A stretch of DNA of 64,000 bases from an uncultured Gammaproteobacteria bacterium (lineage in GTDB: Bacteria > Pseudomonadota > Gammaproteobacteria > Arenicellales > Poriferihabitantaceae): positions 35,496-99,495 of the forward strand of contig CAMYNW010000014.1 in NCBI GenBank assembly GCA_947259885.1. The letters run 5' to 3'. The notes below the pieces were generated by a model. It made no database searches, was not told the origin of the DNA, and worked only from the letters and a program-made list of their open reading frames with translations. Of the stretch, positions 8,531 through 17,249 are shown piece after piece. Position 1 is the stretch's first letter, and each line of letters starts with the position of its first letter. A program made the translations under genes and the position numbers.

Positions 8531-9517
8531 TCAACGGTGCGGTATTTTAGGCCTACGGTATGCAGTTCTCGCTCGTAATGCCATTTCTCGCCTGAGAATG
8601 TATAAGTTACTACCGATCAATAAGGTGATCCCAAAAATCGTCCATATCGACGGCAGTTCTCGCCATAAAACGAATCCGAACAATGCACCCCAGACAATAT
8701 ACAGGTATTCAAACGGCGCCACGGCGCTGAATTCGGCAACCATATAGGCTTTTACCAGCAAGTAGAATCCTCCTGCGGCAATAAAGCCTAGCAGCACCAT
8801 CATCCATTGATCAATTTCTGTAGGATTGGTCCAACGCCGTAATAAAAAAGCCAGTTGAACAGGGCCCTCCTCATTCCCCTCAAAAAATACGAGCACTAGG
8901 GCGCTGACCAGGATGCTCCACGCTAGAAAAGTAGCCATCGAGTAGAAAGCTGCCGTAATGGCTGAGTCCCGCGCATCGATATAACGTGTCGATATTGTGG
9001 AAATTGCATAAGTAAAGGCTGCTGTTAACGCGAGAACTACTGACAAATTGTTAAAGTAACCCTTTGGACCGACAACCATGGTAATGGCAACGAAACCGAT
9101 CAACACAGCACACCATCGTCGCCATCCTACTGACTCACGAAACAGGATTGCTGACAATGCTGTCACCATAATCGGTGCCGAGAATGTGATTGTCGCGGCG
9201 TCGGCCAAGGGTAATCCTGTCAATGCCATGTAGTAGCAAAGGTAGGATAAAAAGCCGCAGGTGCCTTTAAATATTATTGGCCAAAGATTGTGTACCTTGA
9301 ATGAAGTGCCATTTTTGGTGGCCAGAATTACCGTTAGCATAATGAGCAAAGCGGTAACGCTACGAGTGAAAACGATTTGCAGGACCGAGTAGCGATCACT
9401 GAAAGACTTGATGATTACGTCCTGGACGGAGAACAGGAATAAACCGAGGCTTACAGAATAAATGCCTGACACGGAGTCCGACGGAATTAGTCGAGCCACT
9501 CCGTGTTTGCCGGTCAT
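8531..9517 (-). CDS. EamA/DMT-family transporter
   Basis: A 328-residue inner-membrane protein with about ten transmembrane helices arranged as two EamA repeats, roughly residues 18-150 and 165-310. The first repeat ends with the typical SAPIMVTALSAILFRESVGWRRW. The family exports metabolites such as amino acids, purines or S-adenosylmethionine-like compounds; no specific substrate can be read from the sequence. It is the first gene of a minus-strand set with the DinB remnant, the triple-Rid gene and the thioesterase gene. There is no clear ribosome binding site before the ATG at 9517. Confidence 0.88.
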   Translation of the reverse strand: MTGKHGVARLIPSDSVSGIYSVSLGLFLFSVQDVIIKSFSDRYSVLQIVFTRSVTALLIMLTVILATKNGTSFKVHNLWPIIFKGTCGFLSYLCYYMALTGLPLADAATITFSAPIMVTALSAILFRESVGWRRWCAVLIGFVAITMVVGPKGYFNNLSVVLALTAAFTYAISTISTRYIDARDSAITAAFYSMATFLAWSILVSALVLVFFEGNEEGPVQLAFLLRRWTNPTEIDQWMMVLLGFIAAGGFYLLVKAYMVAEFSAVAPFEYLYIVWGALFGFVLWRELPSIWTIFGITLLIGSNLYILRREMALRARTAYRRPKIPHR

Positions 9518-9869
9518 GGTTGGTACGCAGCCATTTGCCTTTTGGCCGGAGTTGGGCTCCTGTGTGAATTGACCATCGAAGTATCTTCACTTTATGTCCC
9601 ACGGGACGTTACTCCTCTTACGACCTCATCCACAAGCAAAATTTGCGACAGGTGTGACGCTTTCAGGGTTTTCTGCGATTCTTTCCCTGCAAAGCAAACA
9701 TCCAATCACCCAAGCATATTCTGATTAGACCCGTATCGGACTGCATCTTTGTGCTGATAGGTACTTTTAGAAACGGGTCAAAATTAAATCAGTTGCTCCC
9801 CTTACACTGTTTGTTATCGTATCCTTGGGGAGCGTCTGCATTAATGGCTTTTAACGAGGAGACTGAGTT
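9518..9869. other. Divergent intergenic region
   Basis: About 350 bp without a convincing gene between the divergent DMT transporter and the Kef-type antiporter. It contains an inverted repeat, GCTCCCC (9795-9801) and GGGGAGC (9827-9833), 36 bp before the antiporter start, and GAGGAG (9856-9861) as that gene's ribosome binding site. A 73-codon plus-strand frame (9503-9724) overlaps the transporter start and looks non-coding. Confidence 0.5.
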
Positions 9870-11672
9870 TTGGATACACATGGTTTGATGTTCAACGTCG
9901 TGGTATATCTTTCTGCTGCTGTAATAGCTGTCCCAGTATTTGCTCGTCTGGGTCTTGGTTCTGTTTTAGGCTATTTGGTTGCCGGGATTTGTATTGGTCC
10001 TTTCGGACTTGGACTGATCACTAACGTTGAAGATATTCTCCACTTTTCCGAATTTGGGGTCGTGCTTCTGTTATTTCTGATCGGGCTCGAACTTGAACCG
10101 CGAAAGCTGTGGAACATGCGCCGCCCTATTCTCGGCACTGGTGGTCTGCAGGTTATTAGTACTGCGGTCTTACTATTTGTAATCGCAATGTCTGTTGGTC
10201 TCAGATGGCAGACCGCAGTGGTAGCAGCACTCGGCCTGGCGCTCTCTTCGACCGCTATTGCGCTGCAGATATTGGGAGAGAAAAGTCTGCTGGGTACTCC
10301 TGCGGGACGCACTGGATTTTCGATTTTGCTGTTTCAGGATATTGCGGTCATACCAATTATCGCGGTTATTCCTCTATTGGGATTTGAGCTGATTAATGAA
10401 CAAGGAGGCAGTGGGGAACTTTCCACTCTAACCATCATTGGTGTAATAACCATAATATTTGTTGTCGGCAGATTCTTCCTACATCAGGTAATGCGGATTG
10501 TGGCATCGACTCATCTTCGAGAAGTGTTCACTGCCCTTTCTCTTTTGCTTGTATTCGGCATTGCAATGTTCATGGATTCAATCGGCGTTTCAATGGCGCT
10601 GGGAGCTTTTGTTGCAGGTGTGCTGATGGCAGATTCTCCTTATCGTCACGCACTTGAATCGGATATCGAACCTTTTAAAGGACTGCTACTGGGGCTGTTT
10701 TTTATTTCTGTGGGGATGTCCATGGATTTCGCTCTATTGTTCGAAAATCCAATGATCATAGTAGCAATAACGCTCACTCTGATGCTGGTTAAATCGGCTG
10801 TGCTTTATATTATCGCCAGGGCGAGTAGACTTCCTGAGAGTCAACGATGGTTTTTTCCTATTCTTCTTTGCCAGGGAGGTGAATTCGGATTTGTCCTTTT
10901 TGGTTTTGCAAATGCTGCGGGTGCAATGGAGTCCTCTATTGCAAGCCTGTTGATATTGTCGGTTGCATTGTCGATGGCTCTGACCCCGATACTCATGTTG
11001 ATGCATAGTCGATTCATAGAACCACGATTTCACTTAATTGATGAAATGGAGGTAGAACAATTTGATGAAACAGATAATCCTGTCATTATTATCGGGTTTG
11101 GACGTTTTGGTCAGGTCGTAGGCAGATTGCTTCTTGCCAATAAGATTACGCCCACATTGATTGATCATAATCCGGAACAATTGGAGCGTGTTCGTCGGTT
11201 CGGCTACAAATCATATTATGGCGATGCACTAAGACTGGATGTGCTGCAAGCAGCCGGAGCTGATAGGGCTAAGATTATTGTTTTAGCAGTAGATGATCCC
11301 GTAGTGGTCAATCAGGCAGTAATGTTAATCAGGTCCTCTTTTCCTCAGGCCAAAATTATGGCCAGAGCCTATGATCGAGGGCATGCCATGGAGTTAATCG
11401 ACGTTAGTATTGATGGTTTTACACGAGAAACATTTTATTCCGCGCTCGAAATGGGCAAAGAAACGCTAGTCAACCTTGGGTATGATAAGAATTTTGCCGC
11501 CAAACAAGCTGAAACGATGCGAATAATGGACTTGGAGACGCTGCATGAGCAGGTCAAGGTCCGGCACGATGAAAAAGCGATCATATCGATCGCGCATACT
11601 GCACGTGAAAACCTGGAACAAACTTTATCGGCAGATATTGGCGAAAATCCTCACTTAGATTCGTCCAAATAG
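9870..11672 (+). CDS. Monovalent cation:proton antiporter-2 (CPA2), KefB/KefC/YbaL type
   Basis: A 600-residue membrane protein. The N-terminal 390 or so residues form a CPA2 Na+/H+-exchanger domain with 12-13 transmembrane helices. A cytoplasmic RCK/TrkA-N domain follows from about residue 403, with the nucleotide-binding loop IIGFGRFGQ. The family exchanges K+ for H+, often gated by nucleotide or glutathione adducts. It is about the size of KefB (601 residues). The predicted start is a TTG at 9870 with GAGGAG 8 nt upstream; the next candidate is the ATG at 9888, with poorer spacing. The gene ends 1 bp from the stop of the convergent comM gene. Confidence 0.9.
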   Translation: MDTHGLMFNVVVYLSAAVIAVPVFARLGLGSVLGYLVAGICIGPFGLGLITNVEDILHFSEFGVVLLLFLIGLELEPRKLWNMRRPILGTGGLQVISTAVLLFVIAMSVGLRWQTAVVAALGLALSSTAIALQILGEKSLLGTPAGRTGFSILLFQDIAVIPIIAVIPLLGFELINEQGGSGELSTLTIIGVITIIFVVGRFFLHQVMRIVASTHLREVFTALSLLLVFGIAMFMDSIGVSMALGAFVAGVLMADSPYRHALESDIEPFKGLLLGLFFISVGMSMDFALLFENPMIIVAITLTLMLVKSAVLYIIARASRLPESQRWFFPILLCQGGEFGFVLFGFANAAGAMESSIASLLILSVALSMALTPILMLMHSRFIEPRFHLIDEMEVEQFDETDNPVIIIGFGRFGQVVGRLLLANKITPTLIDHNPEQLERVRRFGYKSYYGDALRLDVLQAAGADRAKIIVLAVDDPVVVNQAVMLIRSSFPQAKIMARAYDRGHAMELIDVSIDGFTRETFYSALEMGKETLVNLGYDKNFAAKQAETMRIMDLETLHEQVKVRHDEKAIISIAHTARENLEQTLSADIGENPHLDSSK

Positions 11673-11673
11673 A

Positions 11674-13182
11674 TCAAGCATAATTACGACTGGAGTCTGT
11701 ACAACGAAGTTTGACGGCGTGAAGCAGGTCGGTGTCTTGTATGCGTTCATGGCCATTCAGGTCCGCTACCGTTCGGGCCAGTTTCAAAATACGGTGGCTG
11801 CCCCTGCTGGAAAGCATGAAACGATTGACTACGTTTTCAAGCAGTTCCGCTTGACTGATACTCAAGCTGCAGTAGCGTTGTATTCCTGAGGTATTCAGAA
11901 AGCCATTGGGGGTCTGTTGCCGCCGTAGTTGCCTTACCCGGGCCCGCTCAACTCGGTCCCGTATTGCCGTGCTGCTTTCGGAATCGCTGATCGGGCTGAG
12001 CAGCGCCGATTGCTTGATAGGATAAACAGACAGGTGCATATCAATGCGGTCTAGCAAAGGACCTGAAAGTCGTGCCTGATATCTATCGATCTGCTGTGGC
12101 GTGCAGTGACATCTGTTTGCGTTACCCAAGTAACCACATGGACAAGGATTGGCGGCGGCGACCAGCAGGAAACGGGCCATAAAACTAGACTGACGTGCCG
12201 CCCTCGAGATATGCACCGATCCGGATTCCATTGGCTCTCTAAGTAATTCGAGTACATGTCGCTGGAATTCCGGTAATTCGTCCAGGAATAGCACACCATT
12301 ATGCGCCAGGGACACTTCGCCCGGCGCCGGATTGCTTCCACCTCCAATGATTGCCGCACCTGAGGCACTGTGATGGGGTGCTCGGAACGGTCTCTTTCGC
12401 CAATGACAGAGCTGAAACCCTTGGTGACTCAATGAAGAAATTGCCGCGGATTCTAAAGCCTCGCCTACGGACATGGTCGGAAGTATGCTGCCAAGTCGGC
12501 TTGCCAACATTGTTTTTCCTGCGCCTGGTGGGCCTGTCATGAGCAGACTATGGTGCCCCGCTGCGGCAATTTCCATCGCCCGTTTGGTAAATTGCTGTCC
12601 GATGACGTCACCGAAGTCTGGTGATTCATGCGACGCTGGAATTGGAGTAGGGTCTGGTTGTGCAAGAGTTGACAGACCGTTTAGCGCGGCTGCCACTTCG
12701 CTCAATGTCGAGGCCTGTCTTATCGAGACCTCGTCGGCGAGAGCCGCCTGTTTTGCGCTTCCCGTTGGCAGTACTAATAGCTTGGTGGATCCACGAAGCG
12801 CTAGTGCAGCGATCAAAGCACCACGTATATCTCTCAGCGCTCCAGATAAAGCAAGCTCGCCAAGGAAAACATACTGCTGTGTATCATTACCACGCACCTG
12901 CCCCGATGCCATGAGAATTCCAAGGGCAATCGCAAGATCGAACCTACCTCCTTCCTTTGGCAGGTCAGCGGGCGCAAGATTAACCGTGATTCTTTTTCGC
13001 GGAAAATCAAAGCCTGAGTTCAAGATTGCGCCACGTACCCGGTCGCGGCTTTCCTTTACCGCTTTTTCAGGCAATCCGACGATGGAGCATGAGGGTAATC
13101 CGCGCGCGAGATGTACTTCTACGGTAACCACTGGCGCAGTAGTCCCTACGCCTGCACGGCTATATACGACTGATAGTGACAT
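11674..13182 (-). CDS. comM: YifB/ComM-type AAA+ Mg-chelatase-like ATPase
   Basis: A 502-residue protein with an N-terminal Lon-protease-like ChlI domain (about 20-140), a Mg-chelatase AAA+ core with Walker A GPPGAGKT (217-224) and Walker B VLFLDELPEF (about 300), and a C-terminal helical lid. The Cys-rich NPCPCGYLG...CHC segment near residue 345 is typical of the family. ComM is a hexameric helicase that promotes branch migration during integration of transforming DNA; it is also present in bacteria not known to be competent. It follows ubiK on the same strand, an arrangement also seen in pseudomonads. Confidence 0.95.
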   Translation of the reverse strand: MSLSVVYSRAGVGTTAPVVTVEVHLARGLPSCSIVGLPEKAVKESRDRVRGAILNSGFDFPRKRITVNLAPADLPKEGGRFDLAIALGILMASGQVRGNDTQQYVFLGELALSGALRDIRGALIAALALRGSTKLLVLPTGSAKQAALADEVSIRQASTLSEVAAALNGLSTLAQPDPTPIPASHESPDFGDVIGQQFTKRAMEIAAAGHHSLLMTGPPGAGKTMLASRLGSILPTMSVGEALESAAISSLSHQGFQLCHWRKRPFRAPHHSASGAAIIGGGSNPAPGEVSLAHNGVLFLDELPEFQRHVLELLREPMESGSVHISRAARQSSFMARFLLVAAANPCPCGYLGNANRCHCTPQQIDRYQARLSGPLLDRIDMHLSVYPIKQSALLSPISDSESSTAIRDRVERARVRQLRRQQTPNGFLNTSGIQRYCSLSISQAELLENVVNRFMLSSRGSHRILKLARTVADLNGHERIQDTDLLHAVKLRCTDSSRNYA

Positions 13183-13228
13183 TCCATTGTCTCCCTATTT
13201 CTACATTAAAACTTATCCTTTCCCGATA

Positions 13229-13456
13229 TTACTGATTCTTCTGATGTTTTTCCAGTTCTTCGATTTGCTGCTCAAGTTGGTTTACCCGTTCCCGGGTGCG
13301 TCTCAATATCTTCTCCTGAATTTCGAGCTGTTCCCTGGTGGCAAGATTCATCTGCTCAAAATGGCCTTGAATAACCGCTTCTATATTTTTCTTTTGTTCT
13401 TCTCTAGCTTCAGATGGAAGCAAATTCAGAATCGAGTCGACTAGTTGATTCAGCAT
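13229..13456 (-). CDS. ubiK: UbiK (YqiC, BMFP family) ubiquinone biosynthesis accessory factor
   Basis: A 75-residue BMFP-domain protein. It has an N-terminal amphipathic helix (MLNQLVDSILNLLPSE) and a long C-terminal coiled coil (about 42-72, with heptad-spaced L and I and many E, Q and R). UbiK helps the UbiJ-containing complex make ubiquinone under aerobic conditions and forms trimers. It lies between surA and comM on the same strand, 21 bp after the surA stop in coordinate terms. Its short length is normal for the family. Confidence 0.88.
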   Translation of the reverse strand: MLNQLVDSILNLLPSEAREEQKKNIEAVIQGHFEQMNLATREQLEIQEKILRRTRERVNQLEQQIEELEKHQKNQ

Positions 13457-13477
13457 TCGATTATTGATTCGCTAATA

Positions 13478-14770
13478 TCAGACGCCGACGTATTCAACAA
13501 ACGCCTGTTCGCGTACCGTACGGAACCAATTGCTGAATAATTCCTCTGCTTTTCGGCGGAAGATTTCCTCTCGCGCAAGATCTTCAGCATTTTCATTCGA
13601 CATATCGGTTTGGCGTCGATCCACAACCTGGATGATATGAAATCCAAAGCGAGTCTTTACAGGTTCGCTTATGCTACCGACTGGTAACGATTCAGCTGTT
13701 TGGCGAAAGCTGGGTACGACATCTCCTGGACCAATCCACCCTAGCGAACCGCCGTTCTGTCGCGATTGTGAATCATCGGAATAGAGCCTGGCTAGCTTTT
13801 CAAACGACTCACCGTTTTGCAGCTGTTGATAAAGATCCAGAGCAAGTGTCTCCGCCTCTTCAGAGGTGTTGTTGTCGTTAGGCTGAATTAAAATATGTTT
13901 TACCAGAAGCTGGTCGATCAGTTGGCCACTGCCCTTGAGATCATGAAGCTTTAGAAGATGCAGGCCATTATCACTTTGTAACACACCAGAAATATTAGCA
14001 GTAGAAGGGTTCATCTCGCGCAGCGCATCAATAAATAATTTCGGCAACTGGTCTGAGGTTCGCCATCCTAGATAACCTTTGTCGTCCTTATCGGATGCGT
14101 CAGAAAAGCTCATTACCGCTTGTTCGAACGGTTGTCCTTCAGTAATCGCTTTTCGAATAAATTCCATGTTTTCCTTTTCTGATTTAATTTCCTCGTCGGA
14201 TTTTCCTTGGGTCAGCACAATTAGATGAGAGATCTCATAAGATTCATCAGAGCTCTGTAATTCCGAATGAGAATTTAAATAATTTTCGATCTCCAGGTCA
14301 CTGACAACGACTCTTGAATTCGCCACCGCATCTACTAGTTTCCGAATTAACTGCTGTACCCGAAGACTTTCACGAAACTGATCGTAGGTAAAACCATCGT
14401 TCTCTAACTGGGCGATCAGAGATTCGACTGTCAGATCATTTTGTTGTGCAATTAACTGTACTGCACCATCAATTTCTCCTTCACTAACCTGGATGCCGCG
14501 CGCTAAAGCCTGAGAGGTTTGTATCCGTTCGTCGATCATTCTCTCGAGTATTCGCGGATTTACTTGACCGGAGTATTTACCCAGATTCCGATTCTCAAGG
14601 CGTTGTTGTTCATGTCTAGAGACGTACTCACTGAGCGTGATTGCTTCGCTATTCACTATCGCGATGACTTGATCGATAGTCTGAGTTTGAGCGATCGCAG
14701 AACTACCTCCAATAGCTCCTGTAGTGATTGCGAATACAAATAGGAGATACTTAATTTGACAAAAATTCAC
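13478..14770 (-). CDS. surA: Periplasmic chaperone and peptidyl-prolyl isomerase SurA
   Basis: A 430-residue secreted protein with a signal peptide (about 1-28, cleavage after AIA). The N-terminal chaperone domain (about 30-170) begins with the typical QTIDQVIAIVNSEAITLSE segment. Two parvulin domains follow, about 178-278 and 288-388 (for example VKHILIQPN and GGSLGWIGPGDVVP), then a short C-terminal helix. SurA carries outer-membrane proteins, LptD among them, to the BAM complex. It is directly downstream of lptD (14-bp gap), the conserved order. The usual next genes pdxA and rsmA are absent; ubiK and comM follow instead. Confidence 0.96.
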   Translation of the reverse strand: MNFCQIKYLLFVFAITTGAIGGSSAIAQTQTIDQVIAIVNSEAITLSEYVSRHEQQRLENRNLGKYSGQVNPRILERMIDERIQTSQALARGIQVSEGEIDGAVQLIAQQNDLTVESLIAQLENDGFTYDQFRESLRVQQLIRKLVDAVANSRVVVSDLEIENYLNSHSELQSSDESYEISHLIVLTQGKSDEEIKSEKENMEFIRKAITEGQPFEQAVMSFSDASDKDDKGYLGWRTSDQLPKLFIDALREMNPSTANISGVLQSDNGLHLLKLHDLKGSGQLIDQLLVKHILIQPNDNNTSEEAETLALDLYQQLQNGESFEKLARLYSDDSQSRQNGGSLGWIGPGDVVPSFRQTAESLPVGSISEPVKTRFGFHIIQVVDRRQTDMSNENAEDLAREEIFRRKAEELFSNWFRTVREQAFVEYVGV

Positions 14771-14784
14771 TTGAATAATATTAA

Positions 14785-17127
14785 TTAGAGGCCTGAACGG
14801 ATTCTGCCAAGGTCATCGAGTTCGAGTGTAATCAGGAACCTGTCTTTAAACTCTCCAGCACCATCAAGATACCTCTGGGCGGTAGTCCTAACCGCCCAGC
14901 AGCAGCCGTCATAACTAATCCCAATTGCAGCGGCTCGAAGGTCGCTATCTTCAAGCGAATAGGCGCTTTGGACATCCAGTTGCCAACGTGGCCCCAATGG
15001 CGTTTCAAAATCCAGGTTGACTTGCTCTGAGCCACCGATAACCTCAGAATATGCAATAGACGCGTTTCGCCGCAGGCTGTTATTGTAGTCCGCGGCGAAA
15101 CGTAATACACCAAAATCATCTAGTTGATTGTCCCAAAGGGTAAATCCGGTAAGGCTCCAATCTTGATTGAGATTAGCCGTCAATTCCGCGATAAAGTCGG
15201 AGGTATCTTCGGTGTCAGGTTCAGCTTCAGGATCCAAACTTATGACACGATCGGAAATGTAGAAAATCTGTCCCAGGCTTAGTTTCATTCTCTGACTACC
15301 GTCGTTATCGTTGACAATTCGACTAGTCAAACCGAGGCTGACCTGCTCGGTATCTCCGACACGGTCACCACCGAAAAATCTGTTTTCCCGGAAAAACTGA
15401 CCAAAACTGCTGGGAGTGTTTTCGCCGGTATCAAAGATCGGAAAATCATTCTGCTCAGATTTATCGGGAACATTAAGATAATAAAGTCTGGGTTCAAGAG
15501 TCTGAAAATACGGCGTCCCGCCAGATTCAAAAAGTCGCTCAAAAGTCAGGCCGCTGTCAATGCTATATGCTGGAATAGAGGCGGACGGTGAGCTATCAGA
15601 TTCTGCGTTATCAAGAGAATAGCTGATGCTGTAAAGTGATATCCGGGGTTCGATGTAGCCGTAGATTTTCTCAAGTGGTGCTGAAATGTAAGGATTCAGT
15701 CTGGTACGAGAACCGGTCACGCGGGTGCCATCGTCCGCATCGAATTGGGTAAAGTTTGTCAGAACGCCGCCTTTGAACACACCGAGCTTTTGCGGTTTCA
15801 GGTTGAAGTTTACCGACGGTAATATATCGAATGGCAAACTGGACTCATCGATATCATTATTAACGGACTCAACACTCTGCACTCGGGCATTGAAATTAAT
15901 ATACTCTCCATTGCGGGATAGCCTTGCCCTTTGTGGCACATAGCTTGAAGCAACAATATCCACGTTATTTGCGAAGTCCCGCAGATACTCACTGTCTGAT
16001 ACTTCTTGCAGATCGACTTCAGCACGCCAGTCATCGGCAAAGGTTTGTCGGTGATCAAAACCAAAGGCATAGCGGTCTTCATTAAGAAACTCATCATCTG
16101 ATGGTAGAAATTCTGCCTTGAGCGAACCTTCAGTGTCTTTGGCGATATATCTTAACTCTGAATAGAGTTGAACTCCGCGTTTTGCCAGAATCCGCGGGGT
16201 AATCGTGGCATCCACCTGCGGTGCGATATTTATGTAGTAAGGAACTTCCAGGATAAAACCAGAATTGGTTTCACTACCGATTGCAGGAAACAGAAAACCA
16301 GTTTTCCGTTCATCGTTTATTGGAAAAGAAACTGTGGGAAAATAAAAAATTGGCACATTTTTTAGTCGTACTGTCATATTCTTGGCCGTTCCAATGCCAG
16401 AGGCATGATCGAGCTCAATTCTTTTGGCGCTTAACGTGACATCCTCATTACCATCAGCGCAAGTAGTCATCACCGCATTCTGCAATACTTGGAAATCTTT
16501 TCCTTCAAATTGTATTGATTCTCCGGCGGCTCTTGCGCGCTGGTAGTAAACCTTCTCCTTCTCCTCATCAGACTTTTTCTGTTTCCTTATATCGACTCTA
16601 TTGCGAAAGGGCGCAAAAACCGAATAGTCCTCAACAAATCCTAAACTGCGACGATTTAGATACTCTGGGTTGGTGTCAACAATTTTAATTTTGACCTGCT
16701 CTGCATTCCCGATGAACGTATCGACTTCGATGTTCATTGAATCAGCCTGAATTTCATCCCCATTGGAAGTATAAAATTTGACGTTTCCACTGGCCAATGC
16801 CTGGTAACTCTCCTGGTCGTACTCTATGTTATCGGCATATACACCACGATTTCCTTGTATCACCTGGGCGTTACCCCGTAATGTGATTTTTGATCCATCG
16901 TCGGTTTCAATCTCGTCGGCCTGAATAGCCGTAGGTTGTTCGTCCAGATTCCCTCCAGGGGCATCACGCAGTGCCTGTGGCACATCGATAAGGCCAGGCA
17001 TACAGACCGCAATATCGGCAAACCCCACAGGCTCACCCTCTTGAGCATTAACCAGTATCGGCGCTGTTCCAAGAGACAGACTGAACAAGCTAACGGACAA
17101 GAACTTCAGATAGTTTCTGTGGATCAT
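14785..17127 (-). CDS. lptD: LPS-assembly outer-membrane protein LptD
   Basis: A 780-residue protein with a signal peptide (about 1-28, ending VNA), an OstA/LptD N-terminal beta-jellyroll (about 65-200) and a large C-terminal beta-barrel ending in a polar strand. It forms the outer-membrane LPS translocon with LptE. The four cysteines needed for the inter-domain disulfides in E. coli have counterparts here: C42, C223 and the adjacent pair C742-C743. So the non-consecutive disulfide mechanism should be conserved. It is upstream of surA and divergent from murU across a short region with overlapping promoter elements. Confidence 0.96.
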   Translation of the reverse strand: MIHRNYLKFLSVSLFSLSLGTAPILVNAQEGEPVGFADIAVCMPGLIDVPQALRDAPGGNLDEQPTAIQADEIETDDGSKITLRGNAQVIQGNRGVYADNIEYDQESYQALASGNVKFYTSNGDEIQADSMNIEVDTFIGNAEQVKIKIVDTNPEYLNRRSLGFVEDYSVFAPFRNRVDIRKQKKSDEEKEKVYYQRARAAGESIQFEGKDFQVLQNAVMTTCADGNEDVTLSAKRIELDHASGIGTAKNMTVRLKNVPIFYFPTVSFPINDERKTGFLFPAIGSETNSGFILEVPYYINIAPQVDATITPRILAKRGVQLYSELRYIAKDTEGSLKAEFLPSDDEFLNEDRYAFGFDHRQTFADDWRAEVDLQEVSDSEYLRDFANNVDIVASSYVPQRARLSRNGEYINFNARVQSVESVNNDIDESSLPFDILPSVNFNLKPQKLGVFKGGVLTNFTQFDADDGTRVTGSRTRLNPYISAPLEKIYGYIEPRISLYSISYSLDNAESDSSPSASIPAYSIDSGLTFERLFESGGTPYFQTLEPRLYYLNVPDKSEQNDFPIFDTGENTPSSFGQFFRENRFFGGDRVGDTEQVSLGLTSRIVNDNDGSQRMKLSLGQIFYISDRVISLDPEAEPDTEDTSDFIAELTANLNQDWSLTGFTLWDNQLDDFGVLRFAADYNNSLRRNASIAYSEVIGGSEQVNLDFETPLGPRWQLDVQSAYSLEDSDLRAAAIGISYDGCCWAVRTTAQRYLDGAGEFKDRFLITLELDDLGRIRSGL

Positions 17128-17160
17128 GTTGGAGACAGTGAGGTGGCGAGTTCGATAAGC

Positions 17161-17190
17161 GGATTATAGGGTTTCAACCGTTTATAATCC
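17161..17190. promoter_or_regulatory. Inverted repeat carrying TATAAT on both strands (lptD/murU divergent region)
   Basis: GGATTATA (17161-17168) and TATAATCC (17183-17190) form an 8-bp inverted repeat with an inner GGTT/AACC pair. A TATAAT hexamer is therefore present on each strand, 34 bp from the lptD start on one side and close to the murU promoter on the other. It may serve as the lptD -10 element; that is inference, since no matching -35 was confirmed. Confidence 0.4.
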
Positions 17191-17193
17191 ACG

Positions 17194-17223
17194 TTGACAA
17201 TATGTTCTGTCACATACTATCAA
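17194..17223 (+). promoter_or_regulatory. Candidate murU promoter
   Basis: A consensus TTGACA at 17194-17199 is followed after 18 bp by TATCAA at 17218-17223. Transcription would start near 17230. That places the possible ATG at 17202 outside the transcript and favours a murU start at 17250 or 17232. Confidence 0.45.
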
Positions 17224-17249
17224 TACCAACTATGACTGAGATCCGGCGG

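Noticed and set aside
12473..13444. 323-codon plus-strand frame
   Set aside because: Lies opposite comM and ubiK, which have clear motifs. The long frame reflects codon bias of the opposite strand.
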